10,248 nucleotides of DNA from Burkholderiales bacterium UBA2647 (lineage in GTDB: Bacteria > Pseudomonadota > Gammaproteobacteria > Burkholderiales > Burkholderiaceae_E). A program made the position numbers and the translations under genes. Shown piece after piece: positions 1-6,305 of this stretch. The notes under the pieces are model-generated. The model had not been told where the DNA came from. It saw nothing but the letters and a program-made list of their open reading frames with translations, and made no database searches. Location of the stretch: NCBI GenBank assembly GCA_002359635.1, contig DENJ01000008.1, positions 30,923-41,170 on the forward strand, in the 5' to 3' direction. Within the stretch, counting starts at the first letter, position 1; each line of letters starts with the position of its first letter.

Positions 1-197
1 GCCTTCACGGGTGCTGCCTTCTTAGAGGCAGCTTTCTTCGCGGGCGCTTTGACCGCGGCGCTGACATCAAGCGTCACTTCGGGCGCTGCAAGCGTTTTTT
101 TTGCCGCTGGTTTAGCAGCTTTCGCTGCCGGCTTTGCAGCCTTAGCTGCTGCCTTTTTCGCCGCGGGCTTCGCGACAGGTTTCTTGGCAGTTGCCAT
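1..197 (-). CDS. H1-like histone (Lys/Ala/Pro-rich), C-terminus off the left edge
   Basis: The visible part starts with ATG at 197 and gives about 65 residues beginning MATAKKPVAKPAAKK. It is almost wholly alanine, lysine and proline, with repeats of the AAKPAAK type. A short less basic stretch (about residues 36-47, APEVTLDVSAAV) is followed by more lysine/alanine. This composition is typical of the bacterial H1-like nucleoid proteins of Burkholderiales (Bordetella BpH1 type), which bind DNA non-specifically and compact the chromosome; that role is inferred from composition. A good Shine-Dalgarno, AAGGAG, lies 7 nt upstream and fixes the start. The gene follows nrdB in the same direction across a 210-nt gap, so it may have its own promoter. 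Other Lys/Ala-rich proteins (AlgP-like, low-complexity tails) cannot be excluded because the end is missing. Confidence 0.8.
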   Translation of the reverse strand, partial: MATAKKPVAKPAAKKAAAKAAKPAAKAAKPAAKKTLAAPEVTLDVSAAVKAPAKKAASKKAAPVK

Positions 198-407
198 GTT
201 GAGACTCCTTGTTCATAAGGTCACGACGATGAAAGTCTCGGCGCCACGGGCGAGTCTGGCCTTACGCCAATCGAGCCTCGTAGCCGAGCCTACTCACCGG
301 TGCAAACCTCTTGGCGGGTCGCATCGGTGAATACAGCAAGCCGCCCGCTGCTAAAACAGATCTGGCGGGACGGTCTAGAGCCATGCGCATCGACCCGATC
401 ATCGGAT
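198..407. other. nrdB-histone intergenic gap
   Basis: This 210-nt gap has no convincing open frame. Read on the minus strand, it contains a short CCGAT-G-ATCGG palindrome just after the nrdB stop and a CCGCC/GGCGG pairing with a long loop. Neither is followed by a T-run, so I see no clear intrinsic terminator. A poor promoter-like pair (TTGCAC, 17 bp, TACGAG) lies mid-gap, too weak to call. Whether the histone gene is read through from nrdAB or has its own promoter cannot be settled from the sequence. Confidence 0.5.
205..210 (-). promoter_or_regulatory. Shine-Dalgarno of the histone gene
   Basis: AAGGAG on the minus strand, 7 nt before the ATG. It can pair with CCTT just upstream (217-220) around a 6-nt loop. 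The flanking arms at 201-206 and 234-239 (GAGACT/AGTCTC) form a further 6-bp inverted repeat, so the site may be partly masked in the mRNA. Confidence 0.6.
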
Positions 408-1628
408 TTAGTCCCAATTCAGGGCACCGCCGGTTTGGTATTCGATCACGCGGGTTTCAAAGAAATTTCTTTCTTTTTTCAAATCGATCATCTCGCTCAT
501 CCAGGGAAAAGGGTTTTCTTCCTGAGGAAAGAGCGCATCAAGTCCGATCTGCTGAGCACGACGGTTGGCGATGAAACGCAAATAACCTTTAAACATGGAC
601 GCATTTAGCCCGAGCACACCACGCGGCATGGTGTCTTCCGCGTAGGCATACTCAAGATCTACAGCACGCAAAAACAAGACCTTGATGTCCTCGCGAAAAC
701 CCGGCGTCCATAGCTGAGGATTTTCGAGTTTGATGGTATTCACCAGATCGATCCCGAAATTGCAATGCATCGATTCGTCACGAAGAATGTACTGGTACTG
801 CTCTGCGGCGCCGGTCATCTTGTTTTGACGGCCAAGCGCAAGAATCTGCACAAAACCGACATAAAAGAAAAGACCCTCCATCAAACATGAAAAAACAATC
901 AGCGACTTGAGCAAATCCTGGTCGGCCTCAAGCGTTCCAGTTTTAAAATTTGGATCGGTGAGTGTATCGATAAAGGGGATCAAGAATTCGTCTTTATCCC
1001 GAATAGACTTAACCTCGTGGTAGGCATTGAAAATTTCGCCCTCGTCCAGGCCCAGCGACTCAACAATGTATTGATAAGCATGGGTATGGATTGCCTCTTC
1101 AAAGGCCTGACGCAACAAAAACTGCCGGCACTCGGGTGCTGTGATGTGACGATAGGTACCCAGCACGATATTGTTAGCAGCCAAGGAATCAGCGGTCACA
1201 AAAAAACCAAGATTGCGCTTGATCAAGCGACGCTCGTCTTCGGTGAGGCCTTGAGGCGATTTCCAGAGCGCAATATCGCGGCTCATATTGATTTCCTGCG
1301 GCATCCAGTGGTTAGCGCAGGTGGCAAGGTATTTTTCCCAAGCCCATTTGTATTTAAAAGGAACGAGTTGGTTGACATCGGATGCACCATTGATGATGCG
1401 CTTATCTTCAACCTTAACCCTTCGATCGGTCATGTCCGATACGCCATGAGACCCAAGCTCATGAGTCTGGCTCGGTATTGCCAACTCGCCAAACGGATTC
1501 GTATCGGTCAGCTGCGCCAATCGCAAAGCACCAAGCGCCATCGCCGGCACAGGCGCTTGTCCTGTTTTTCGTGGCGGCAGGCTTTGCGGTGTATGTTTTG
1601 TGGTTTCTGGTTCGTCCCAAGACAGCAT
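408..1628 (-). CDS. nrdB: Class Ia ribonucleoside-diphosphate reductase, beta (radical) subunit
   Basis: This 406-residue protein is the R2 subunit, which houses the diiron-tyrosyl radical cofactor and passes the radical to NrdA for reduction of ribonucleoside diphosphates to deoxy forms in the cytoplasm. Ligands align with the family: Asp147, Glu178, His181, Glu251, Glu285 and His288, with the radical tyrosine at 185 (AFEEAIHTHAY block, matching E. coli Tyr122). The C-terminal tail carries Tyr397 (EYQTGGALNWD), a candidate for the radical-relay tyrosine, and is the part expected to dock on NrdA. Residues 1-70 form a poorly conserved extension, but MLSWDE is the usual start in Burkholderiales, which supports this ATG. 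The ribosome binding site is weak (GAGAG, about 7 nt upstream). It lies 175 nt downstream of nrdA in the same direction and is probably cotranscribed. All catalytic residues are present. Confidence 0.97.
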   Translation of the reverse strand: MLSWDEPETTKHTPQSLPPRKTGQAPVPAMALGALRLAQLTDTNPFGELAIPSQTHELGSHGVSDMTDRRVKVEDKRIINGASDVNQLVPFKYKWAWEKYLATCANHWMPQEINMSRDIALWKSPQGLTEDERRLIKRNLGFFVTADSLAANNIVLGTYRHITAPECRQFLLRQAFEEAIHTHAYQYIVESLGLDEGEIFNAYHEVKSIRDKDEFLIPFIDTLTDPNFKTGTLEADQDLLKSLIVFSCLMEGLFFYVGFVQILALGRQNKMTGAAEQYQYILRDESMHCNFGIDLVNTIKLENPQLWTPGFREDIKVLFLRAVDLEYAYAEDTMPRGVLGLNASMFKGYLRFIANRRAQQIGLDALFPQEENPFPWMSEMIDLKKERNFFETRVIEYQTGGALNWD

Positions 1629-1803
1629 GGTTTTCTCTCGCTTTACTCAATTCATCAACTTGCGACAGTGCTTTTTTTATTGATCGGCATTGAAATAAAG
1701 CATGCCGATCATAGTCCTTGAACAAAAGCACTGCAACAAGAAGTGAATGCTTTACAACAATATAAAAATCTATAAAGAATATCGGTCTACACTTAGTGAC
1801 AAC
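1629..1803 (-). other. nrdA-nrdB intercistronic region, AT-rich
   Basis: This 175-nt spacer holds a perfect inverted repeat (1681-1711) and a markedly AT-rich stretch at about 1745-1790, unlike the flanking genes. On the minus strand, TTGTCA just after the nrdA stop resembles a -35, with TATTCT 15 bp on and TATATT further downstream. These could form a weak internal promoter for nrdB, but no pair has both good hexamers and good spacing. No NrdR-like box was seen apart from a short CACTTAGTG half-palindrome at 1790-1798. Confidence 0.4.
1681..1711. repeat. Perfect 10-bp inverted repeat between nrdA and nrdB
   Basis: TGATCGGCAT (1681-1690) and ATGCCGATCA (1702-1711) are exact reverse complements around an 11-nt spacer. 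In the nrdAB transcript this would be a stable stem-loop about 50 nt before the nrdB start. In the direction of transcription it is followed by an A-run rather than a T-run, so it is not a standard intrinsic terminator. An RNA-processing or stability element, or a protein-binding dyad, is more plausible. Confidence 0.7.
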
Positions 1804-4740
1804 TTACTGGCAAGCTTCGCAATCCGGATCGTCGACCGCACAAAACTTGGTAGCTTCGCTTGTTTCCATGAGACCAACCGGCGCACTCGCGGTGTAACTA
1901 AACCCTGCTTGCATCCCGGCACCATCAGCCGACACCGCATTGAGCTGGCCCAAACGATCAGTGGTTGACTTCTCAGCACTTGTTGCACCCAAGGTGCGCA
2001 GGTAATAAGTGGTCTTAAGTCCCCGTAACCAGGCCAAGGTGTAGGTGTCGTGCAACCGCTTCCCGGAAGCGCCTGCCATGTAAATGTTTAAGGACTGTGC
2101 CTGGTCGATCCACTTTTGCCGCCTTGATGCAGCCTCAACCAACCAGCTTGGATCCACTTCAAATGCGGTTGCATAAATCGCGCGAAGCTCAGCAGGAATA
2201 CGATCGATTCGGGCCGTTGAGCCATCAAAAAACTTCAAGTCCGAGACCATAACCTCGTCCCAGAGGCCAAGCTGCTTGAGATCACGCACCAGATAATCGT
2301 TGACGACCGTGAATTCGCCTGAAAGATTCGATTTCACATAAAGGTTTTGGAAGGTTGGTTCGATACAGGCGCTTACGCCGATGATGTTTGAAATCGTAGC
2401 GGTAGGCGCAATCGCTACACAATTTGAATTGCGCATGCCATGGCGCGAAATGCTCTGACGCAAGGCCGCCCAGTCCATGGTTTGGCTTCGATCGACCTCA
2501 AGATAGCTGCCGCGCTCCTGGGCCAGGAGGTCAAGCGAGTCATGCGGCAAAATCCCGCGGTCCCACAGGGAACCCTTAAAGCTTGAATAGGCACCGCGTT
2601 CCCTGGCCAGTTCGGTTGACGCCCAGTAGGCGTAATAGCAAACCGCCTCGGTCGATTGGTCCGCAAAGGCGACCGCTTCCTCACTTGCATAGGGCAGCCG
2701 CATCAAATGCAGGCAGTCTTGAAAACCCATAATACCCAGACCGACCGGGCGATGCCGCAGATTCGAGTGTCTTGCTTTGCCAACCGCGTAGTAGTTGATA
2801 TCGATGACGTTATCGAGCATGCGCATCGCGGTATTGATGGTGCGACGCAGTTTCTCGTGATCAAGCTCCCAGCGGCTAGCAGACTCCCCCGGCACTTCAC
2901 GCATATGCGCCACCAGATTCACTGATCCGAGATTACAAACCGCGATTTCATGGTCACTGGTGTTGAGTGTGATTTCGGTACATAAATTTGAACTATGTAC
3001 AACACCAACATGCTGCTGGGGTGAACGCACATTGCAAGGATCTTTAAAGGTGATCCAGGGATGGCCGGTCTCAAACAACATGGACAGCATCTTGCGCCAC
3101 AACTGCACCGCCTGCACGGTTTTGAAGAGCTTGAGCTCGCCGCGGGCAGCCTTTTCCTCATAGCCAGTATAGGCCTGCTCAAAGGCTTTACCGACTTTCT
3201 CATGCAGATCGACGCAGTCAGCGGGTGAAAAAAGCGTCCAGCTGCCGTTTTCCATCACCCGCTTCATGAAGAGATCAGGAATCCAGTTTGCTGTGTTCAT
3301 GTCGTGGGTGCGTCGACGATCGTCACCGGTGTTTTTACGAAGCTCGAGGAACTCTTCGATGTCGAGGTGCCAGGTCTCCAAATAGGCGCACACGGCTCCT
3401 TTGCGCTTGCCGCCCTGGTTTACGGCAACAGCCGTGTCGTTGACCACTTTCAAAAATGGCACCACACCCTGGCTCTTGCCATTGGTTCCTTTGATATGAC
3501 TTCCGAGCGCACGCACAGGCGTCCAGTCGTTGCCAAGACCGCCCGCATATTTTGCAAGTAAAGCGTTTTCCTTGATGGCTTCATAAATGCCATCCAGATC
3601 GTCGCTGACCGTTGTGAGGTAGCAGGAGGAAAGTTGCGAGCGCTGCGTGCCTGAATTAAACAAGGTTGGCGTACTGCTCATGAAATCGAAACTTGATAAC
3701 AATTCATAAAACGTTATTGCTTTCGCTTCTCGATCGATTTCGTTCAAGGCAAGCCCCATGGCAACACGCATGAAAAATGCTTGCGGCAACTCTATACGCT
3801 GCTCATCGATATGCAAAAAGTAGCGGTCATAAAGCGTTTGCAAGCCCAGATAGCCGAATTGCTGGTCTCTTTCCGCCTTTAATGCCTCACCGAGTCTTGC
3901 CAGATCAAAGCGTCGCAATTCTTCGTTGAGAAGACCTGCCTCGATCCCGCGCTTGACGAATTGCGGGAAGTATTGGGCATAACGCTGGTGCATTTGTTGC
4001 TGGCCGACCACTTCGCCGAGCACTTCTTTGCGCACGGTATGAAGCAGGAGCCGGGCAGTCACCTGACTGTAAGCCGGATCTTTCTCGATCAGCGAACGCG
4101 CAGAAAGGATGGCTGATTTATAGACTTCATCCAGCGGAACGCCGTCGTAGAGGTTTTTGACGGTTTCCTGCAAGACCGCGTCGACGCTCACCACTTCATG
4201 CAAGCCTTCACAGGCCGAGGCGATGACGGCGCTTAAATCGGCCATATCAAGCGGCATCCGGTGACCGCCGTCGGTCACATGCAGGCTTGACGCTGGCGCA
4301 TGACTCGATTGGCCTTTGGCGGCACGCTCCTGGGATCTGCGCTCGCGATAGAGCACATAAGCTCTTGCCACCTCATGCTCACCCGAGCGCATCAGGGCCA
4401 ATTCAACATGATCCTGAACATCTTCGATATGAAAAGTGCCGCCGCCGGGCTTACCACGGGTGAGCGCTTGCACCACGTTTTGGGTGAGATCCTCAACCAA
4501 TTCCCGAATCCGCGCCGAGGCTGCGCCCTGTCCGCCATTAATGGCCAGGAATGCCTTGGTCATGGCCACTGAAATCTTGACCGGTTCAAAAGCAACCACC
4601 GAACCGTTACGGCGTATTAACTTGAAATCGCTCAAGCCTGGATGGATCGCCAAGGCCCCAGGTGCGCCAGACGCTCCCACCATGACGCCAGGACGCAGGC
4701 CCACTGAGGGATTGTTTTGGGATTGGGGGCTTTGCTGCAT
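1804..4740 (-). CDS. nrdA: Class Ia ribonucleoside-diphosphate reductase, alpha (catalytic) subunit
   Basis: This 978-residue R1 subunit reduces NDPs to dNDPs together with NrdB. Residues 1-35 are a low-complexity leader. Residues 39-135 form an ATP-cone (starting FKLIRRNG), the allosteric domain that senses ATP/dATP and sets overall activity. The catalytic barrel follows: Cys373 and Cys602 match the E. coli active-site pair Cys225/Cys462, and NLCTE at 585-589 supplies Asn, the thiyl-radical Cys587 and Glu589. Tyr912-Tyr913 are the radical-relay pair. The tail ends DPDCEACQ, whose Cys974/Cys977 are the shuttle cysteines re-reduced by thioredoxin or glutaredoxin (CX2C here, CX4C in E. coli). 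The start at 4740 is chosen because GGAGG lies 6 nt upstream and the promoter with NrdR boxes lies further upstream. The same frame stays open to a TTG at 4977, but that would place the promoter inside the gene. All catalytic residues are intact. Confidence 0.97.
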   Translation of the reverse strand: MQQSPQSQNNPSVGLRPGVMVGASGAPGALAIHPGLSDFKLIRRNGSVVAFEPVKISVAMTKAFLAINGGQGAASARIRELVEDLTQNVVQALTRGKPGGGTFHIEDVQDHVELALMRSGEHEVARAYVLYRERRSQERAAKGQSSHAPASSLHVTDGGHRMPLDMADLSAVIASACEGLHEVVSVDAVLQETVKNLYDGVPLDEVYKSAILSARSLIEKDPAYSQVTARLLLHTVRKEVLGEVVGQQQMHQRYAQYFPQFVKRGIEAGLLNEELRRFDLARLGEALKAERDQQFGYLGLQTLYDRYFLHIDEQRIELPQAFFMRVAMGLALNEIDREAKAITFYELLSSFDFMSSTPTLFNSGTQRSQLSSCYLTTVSDDLDGIYEAIKENALLAKYAGGLGNDWTPVRALGSHIKGTNGKSQGVVPFLKVVNDTAVAVNQGGKRKGAVCAYLETWHLDIEEFLELRKNTGDDRRRTHDMNTANWIPDLFMKRVMENGSWTLFSPADCVDLHEKVGKAFEQAYTGYEEKAARGELKLFKTVQAVQLWRKMLSMLFETGHPWITFKDPCNVRSPQQHVGVVHSSNLCTEITLNTSDHEIAVCNLGSVNLVAHMREVPGESASRWELDHEKLRRTINTAMRMLDNVIDINYYAVGKARHSNLRHRPVGLGIMGFQDCLHLMRLPYASEEAVAFADQSTEAVCYYAYWASTELARERGAYSSFKGSLWDRGILPHDSLDLLAQERGSYLEVDRSQTMDWAALRQSISRHGMRNSNCVAIAPTATISNIIGVSACIEPTFQNLYVKSNLSGEFTVVNDYLVRDLKQLGLWDEVMVSDLKFFDGSTARIDRIPAELRAIYATAFEVDPSWLVEAASRRQKWIDQAQSLNIYMAGASGKRLHDTYTLAWLRGLKTTYYLRTLGATSAEKSTTDRLGQLNAVSADGAGMQAGFSYTASAPVGLMETSEATKFCAVDDPDCEACQ

Positions 4741-4746
4741 ATTTTT

Positions 4747-4751
4747 CCTCC
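4747..4751 (-). promoter_or_regulatory. Shine-Dalgarno that decides the nrdA start
   Basis: GGAGG on the minus strand, 6 nt before ATG 4740. It is the best ribosome binding site in the leader and argues for the 978-residue protein rather than the longer in-frame open frame. Confidence 0.85.
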
Positions 4752-4783
4752 GGGGATGCCGATGTGGCCAGATCTTGAGTGGG

Positions 4784-4801
4784 TCTGCCTTCGAAGACAG
4801 A
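4784..4801 (-). other. Predicted 7-bp stem-loop in the nrdA 5' leader
   Basis: The arms TCTGTCT and AGGCAGA (minus strand) pair with one G-U wobble around a TCGA loop, about 44 nt upstream of the nrdA ATG and downstream of the predicted transcription start. There is no T-run after it. It may be incidental, but it is the only compact hairpin I saw in the leader between the NrdR boxes and the ribosome binding site. Confidence 0.35.
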
Positions 4802-4822
4802 TTCGTTGAATGCCAGGCGCGA

Positions 4823-4838
4823 CCACTAGATATAGTGG
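4823..4838 (-). promoter_or_regulatory. NrdR box 1 (strong match)
   Basis: CCACTAGATATAGTGG matches 13 of 16 positions of the NrdR consensus as I recall it (ACACWATATATWGTGT) and lies within a near-perfect dyad (ACCACTA/TAGTGGT, 4822-4839). NrdR is an ATP/dATP-sensing zinc-finger repressor that shuts off ribonucleotide reductase operons. The box lies roughly at +15 to +30 relative to the predicted start and 31 bp from box 2, centre to centre. Confidence 0.85.
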
Positions 4839-4853
4839 TTAAAGGCTTCTTAA

Positions 4854-4869
4854 GCACAAATTCTAGTAG
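4854..4869 (-). promoter_or_regulatory. NrdR box 2 (weaker match, over the -10)
   Basis: GCACAAATTCTAGTAG matches 10 of 16 consensus positions and keeps the outer CAC(A/T)A and TAG halves. Its centre is exactly 31 bp, about three helical turns, from the centre of box 1, the spacing normal for paired NrdR sites. It covers the -10 hexamer at 4860-4865, so binding would block RNA polymerase. Alone it would be a poor call; the spacing is what makes it convincing. Confidence 0.7.
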
Positions 4870-4888
4870 CTCGGCACAGGAACAGCAA
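4860..4888 (-). promoter_or_regulatory. Predicted sigma-70 promoter of nrdAB
   Basis: On the minus strand, TTGCTG (4888-4883, 3/6 to TTGACA) is followed after 17 bp by TAGAAT (4865-4860, 5/6 to TATAAT). The predicted start is near 4853, giving a leader of about 113 nt before the nrdA ATG. The -10 sits inside NrdR box 2 and box 1 lies just downstream, which supports this being the regulated promoter. Confidence 0.65.
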
Positions 4889-5040
4889 GCACCGGCCAGC
4901 GGCCGAACACCGCCGGCCAAGGCGGCTGCCAAAGCCCATGAATCCGCGCTGATCGCAGGAAAAGTCCCGCCGTACAAGGCTTATTGCGGGAAATTCACAG
5001 GCAAGGCAATGGAGTTTGGCAGCCCGGCCAGCATTGCATT
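4889..5040. other. GC-rich gap between the PP0621-type gene and the nrdA promoter
   Basis: About 150 nt without an assignable gene. It has short GC-rich dyads, including CCGCC/GGCGG at 4910-4925 with a 6-nt loop and GGCC-AGC-GGCC nearby, and a 9-bp direct repeat, CCGGCCAGC, at 4892 and 5024. A plus-strand frame is open across it into 5062 (containing PPAKAAAKAHES), but it lacks a good start or ribosome binding site. No T-run follows the dyads on the minus strand, so a terminator for the upstream pair is not clear. Confidence 0.4.
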
Positions 5041-5373
5041 TCAGGACTTGGCCTTGGCATGATTTTCATCGCAAAACCATTGATTCTGTTGTTTAAATGC
5101 CAAACTTTCCGGTGACCATGCCCCGCAATAGGCGCAAGAAACCATGTTTTGCACAGGCAAATCCTGCTGCTGATGTCCCGAAGCCGGCGGCGACGCCTCA
5201 TCGGGCCTAGGCCGAGCGCCCGGCTTTGATCCGGTATCGTCGGGCGCAGCCTGTTGCTCATCTGAAGCCCGTGGGGCGCCCGTTTCATCCCCGGATGTCT
5301 TCTTGACCCGAATCAGTCCCTTCCACAACAACCAGGCCAGGGCTGCAAGCACGATAAAAAAAAGCCAACGCAT
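5041..5373 (-). CDS. Small membrane-anchored zinc-ribbon protein, PP0621 type
   Basis: This 110-residue protein has one N-terminal hydrophobic segment (about residues 3-19, with Trp4, Trp14 and Trp17). A polar, proline-rich linker that is probably disordered follows (22-75). A C-terminal module contains Cys80-X2-Cys83 and Cys101-X3-His105 (CAYC and CDENH), a plausible zinc-binding site. The layout matches the uncharacterised PP0621 family of proteobacteria; its biochemical function is not known to me. It starts 4 nt after the stop of the CcsA-like gene, with AGGCGG 8 nt upstream overlapping that gene's end, so the two are almost certainly cotranscribed and perhaps translationally coupled. This suggests, but does not show, a shared membrane process. 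Confidence 0.85.
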   Translation of the reverse strand: MRWLFFIVLAALAWLLWKGLIRVKKTSGDETGAPRASDEQQAAPDDTGSKPGARPRPDEASPPASGHQQQDLPVQNMVSCAYCGAWSPESLAFKQQNQWFCDENHAKAKS

Positions 5374-5377
5374 GCGT

Positions 5378-6208
5378 CTAGCCGCCTAAGCCGCGCTTTA
5401 AGACCACCTCTAGCACAAACCGGCTGCCCACATAGGCGAGCAACAGCACGAAAAAGCCAAGCAAGGTGGCACGGGCCGCGGCAGCGCCCCGCCAGCCGCG
5501 ATGACGATGTCCCCACAACAAAAGGCCATACACCAACCAGGACAGCAAGGTCAGCACCGACTTGTGGTCAAGCCTCAAAGCGCGGCCAAAAACCTCCTCC
5601 GAAAACAGCAGGCCGCTGACAAGGGTAATCGTGAGCAGGAAAAATCCAAGACTCAGGTAGCGAAAGAGCATACGCTCCATCGCAAGCAAGGGAGGCAATT
5701 GATCGAACAAGCCGTCCTCGAGAAATCCGGCGCTGCGGGGTTGCAAAACGCGTGCTTGGATCAGGATAAAAACCGCAAGCGTGGCTGCAAGCAAAAAAAT
5801 GCCATAAGCAAGGGTGCCGATCAGCAAGTGCGGCACAAACAGCACTGAAACCGGCCCCTGGAAAAGATGCCCCACAAAAAACCATGGCAAAACAAGTGCA
5901 AAAGCCGCCAGCGGTGCCACAAAACTGGCCGCACCCTCAAGACGGCTGCGACGCGCCTCCCAGACCAGCACCACCAAGGCAAGCCAAAGTGTTGCCGAAA
6001 GCGCTGAGGCGAAACCATAGCGCAAGCCTTCCAGGACAACGATTTGCGAAGCAAGCACAGGGGCATGCAAGCCAAGCGCAAGCGCGAGCATCAACAAGCC
6101 ATGCTTGTGCCTGCGCCGGATCAAAAGCGTTGCAAGCAGATAGCTTGCAGCAGCAGCGACGGTGAGCCAGCCAGGCCAATGGGCCAGGAAAGAAATTTGA
6201 GCGACCAT
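5378..6208 (-). CDS. CcsA/YpjD-type multi-pass inner-membrane protein (cytochrome c assembly family)
   Basis: A 276-residue, very hydrophobic protein with about eight membrane segments. His127 (FVPHLLIG) and His215 (LDHKSVLTLLSW) occupy places where this family keeps histidines, and the end (HRGWRG, then GSRFVLEVVL) is typical of the proteobacterial ffh-linked members. Family knowledge: these proteins belong to the CcsA/CcmF-related cytochrome c assembly group, but the YpjD branch has no firmly proven role, so heme handling is inference. The start is uncertain: ATG 6208 has a modest AGG 4 nt upstream, while a GTG at 6238 would add ten residues but has no ribosome binding site. I prefer the ATG. 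It diverges from ffh, an arrangement shared with enterobacteria, and runs into the PP0621-type gene with a 4-nt gap. Confidence 0.9.
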   Translation of the reverse strand: MVAQISFLAHWPGWLTVAAAASYLLATLLIRRRHKHGLLMLALALGLHAPVLASQIVVLEGLRYGFASALSATLWLALVVLVWEARRSRLEGAASFVAPLAAFALVLPWFFVGHLFQGPVSVLFVPHLLIGTLAYGIFLLAATLAVFILIQARVLQPRSAGFLEDGLFDQLPPLLAMERMLFRYLSLGFFLLTITLVSGLLFSEEVFGRALRLDHKSVLTLLSWLVYGLLLWGHRHRGWRGAAAARATLLGFFVLLLAYVGSRFVLEVVLKRGLGG

Positions 6209-6238
6209 AAACCTGTAACAAAGCTTGCGAATCGGCAC

Positions 6239-6267
6239 TTGAGCCGGGCTGCGTTAAAGTGTAGAGC
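6239..6267 (+). promoter_or_regulatory. Possible ffh promoter
   Basis: TTGAGC (4/6 to TTGACA), 17 bp, then TAGAGC (3/6 to TATAAT). It would start transcription near 6274, about 32 nt before the ffh ATG. The -10 is poor; it is listed because spacing and position are right and nothing better is present. A dyad, AAGTG-TAGAG-CACTT (6257-6271), lies over the -10. Confidence 0.3.
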
Positions 6268-6305
6268 ACTTCACAGTCATCAACACGCAAGGCGCCCGTC
6301 ACAGC

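Noticed and set aside
1017..1721. 234-residue plus-strand open frame across nrdB
   Set aside because: It is antisense to the well-conserved nrdB, has no family resemblance and no ribosome binding site. It is a shadow of the real gene.
1863..1897. Shuttle cysteines of NrdA as CX2C (near the C-terminus) rather than the CX4C of E. coli
   Set aside because: The tail wording DPDCEACQ is, as I recall, common in burkholderial NrdA, so it is a lineage variant rather than an anomaly.
4991..4999. DnaA-box-like AAATTCACA upstream of nrdA
   Set aside because: E. coli nrdA has DnaA sites, but this matches only 7 of 9 positions and is about 140 bp from the promoter start. Chance is more likely.
4436..5062. 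208-residue plus-strand frame with an ATG inside nrdA
   Set aside because: Most of it is antisense to nrdA and its promoter. Only the last third lies in the gap, and no credible start exists there.
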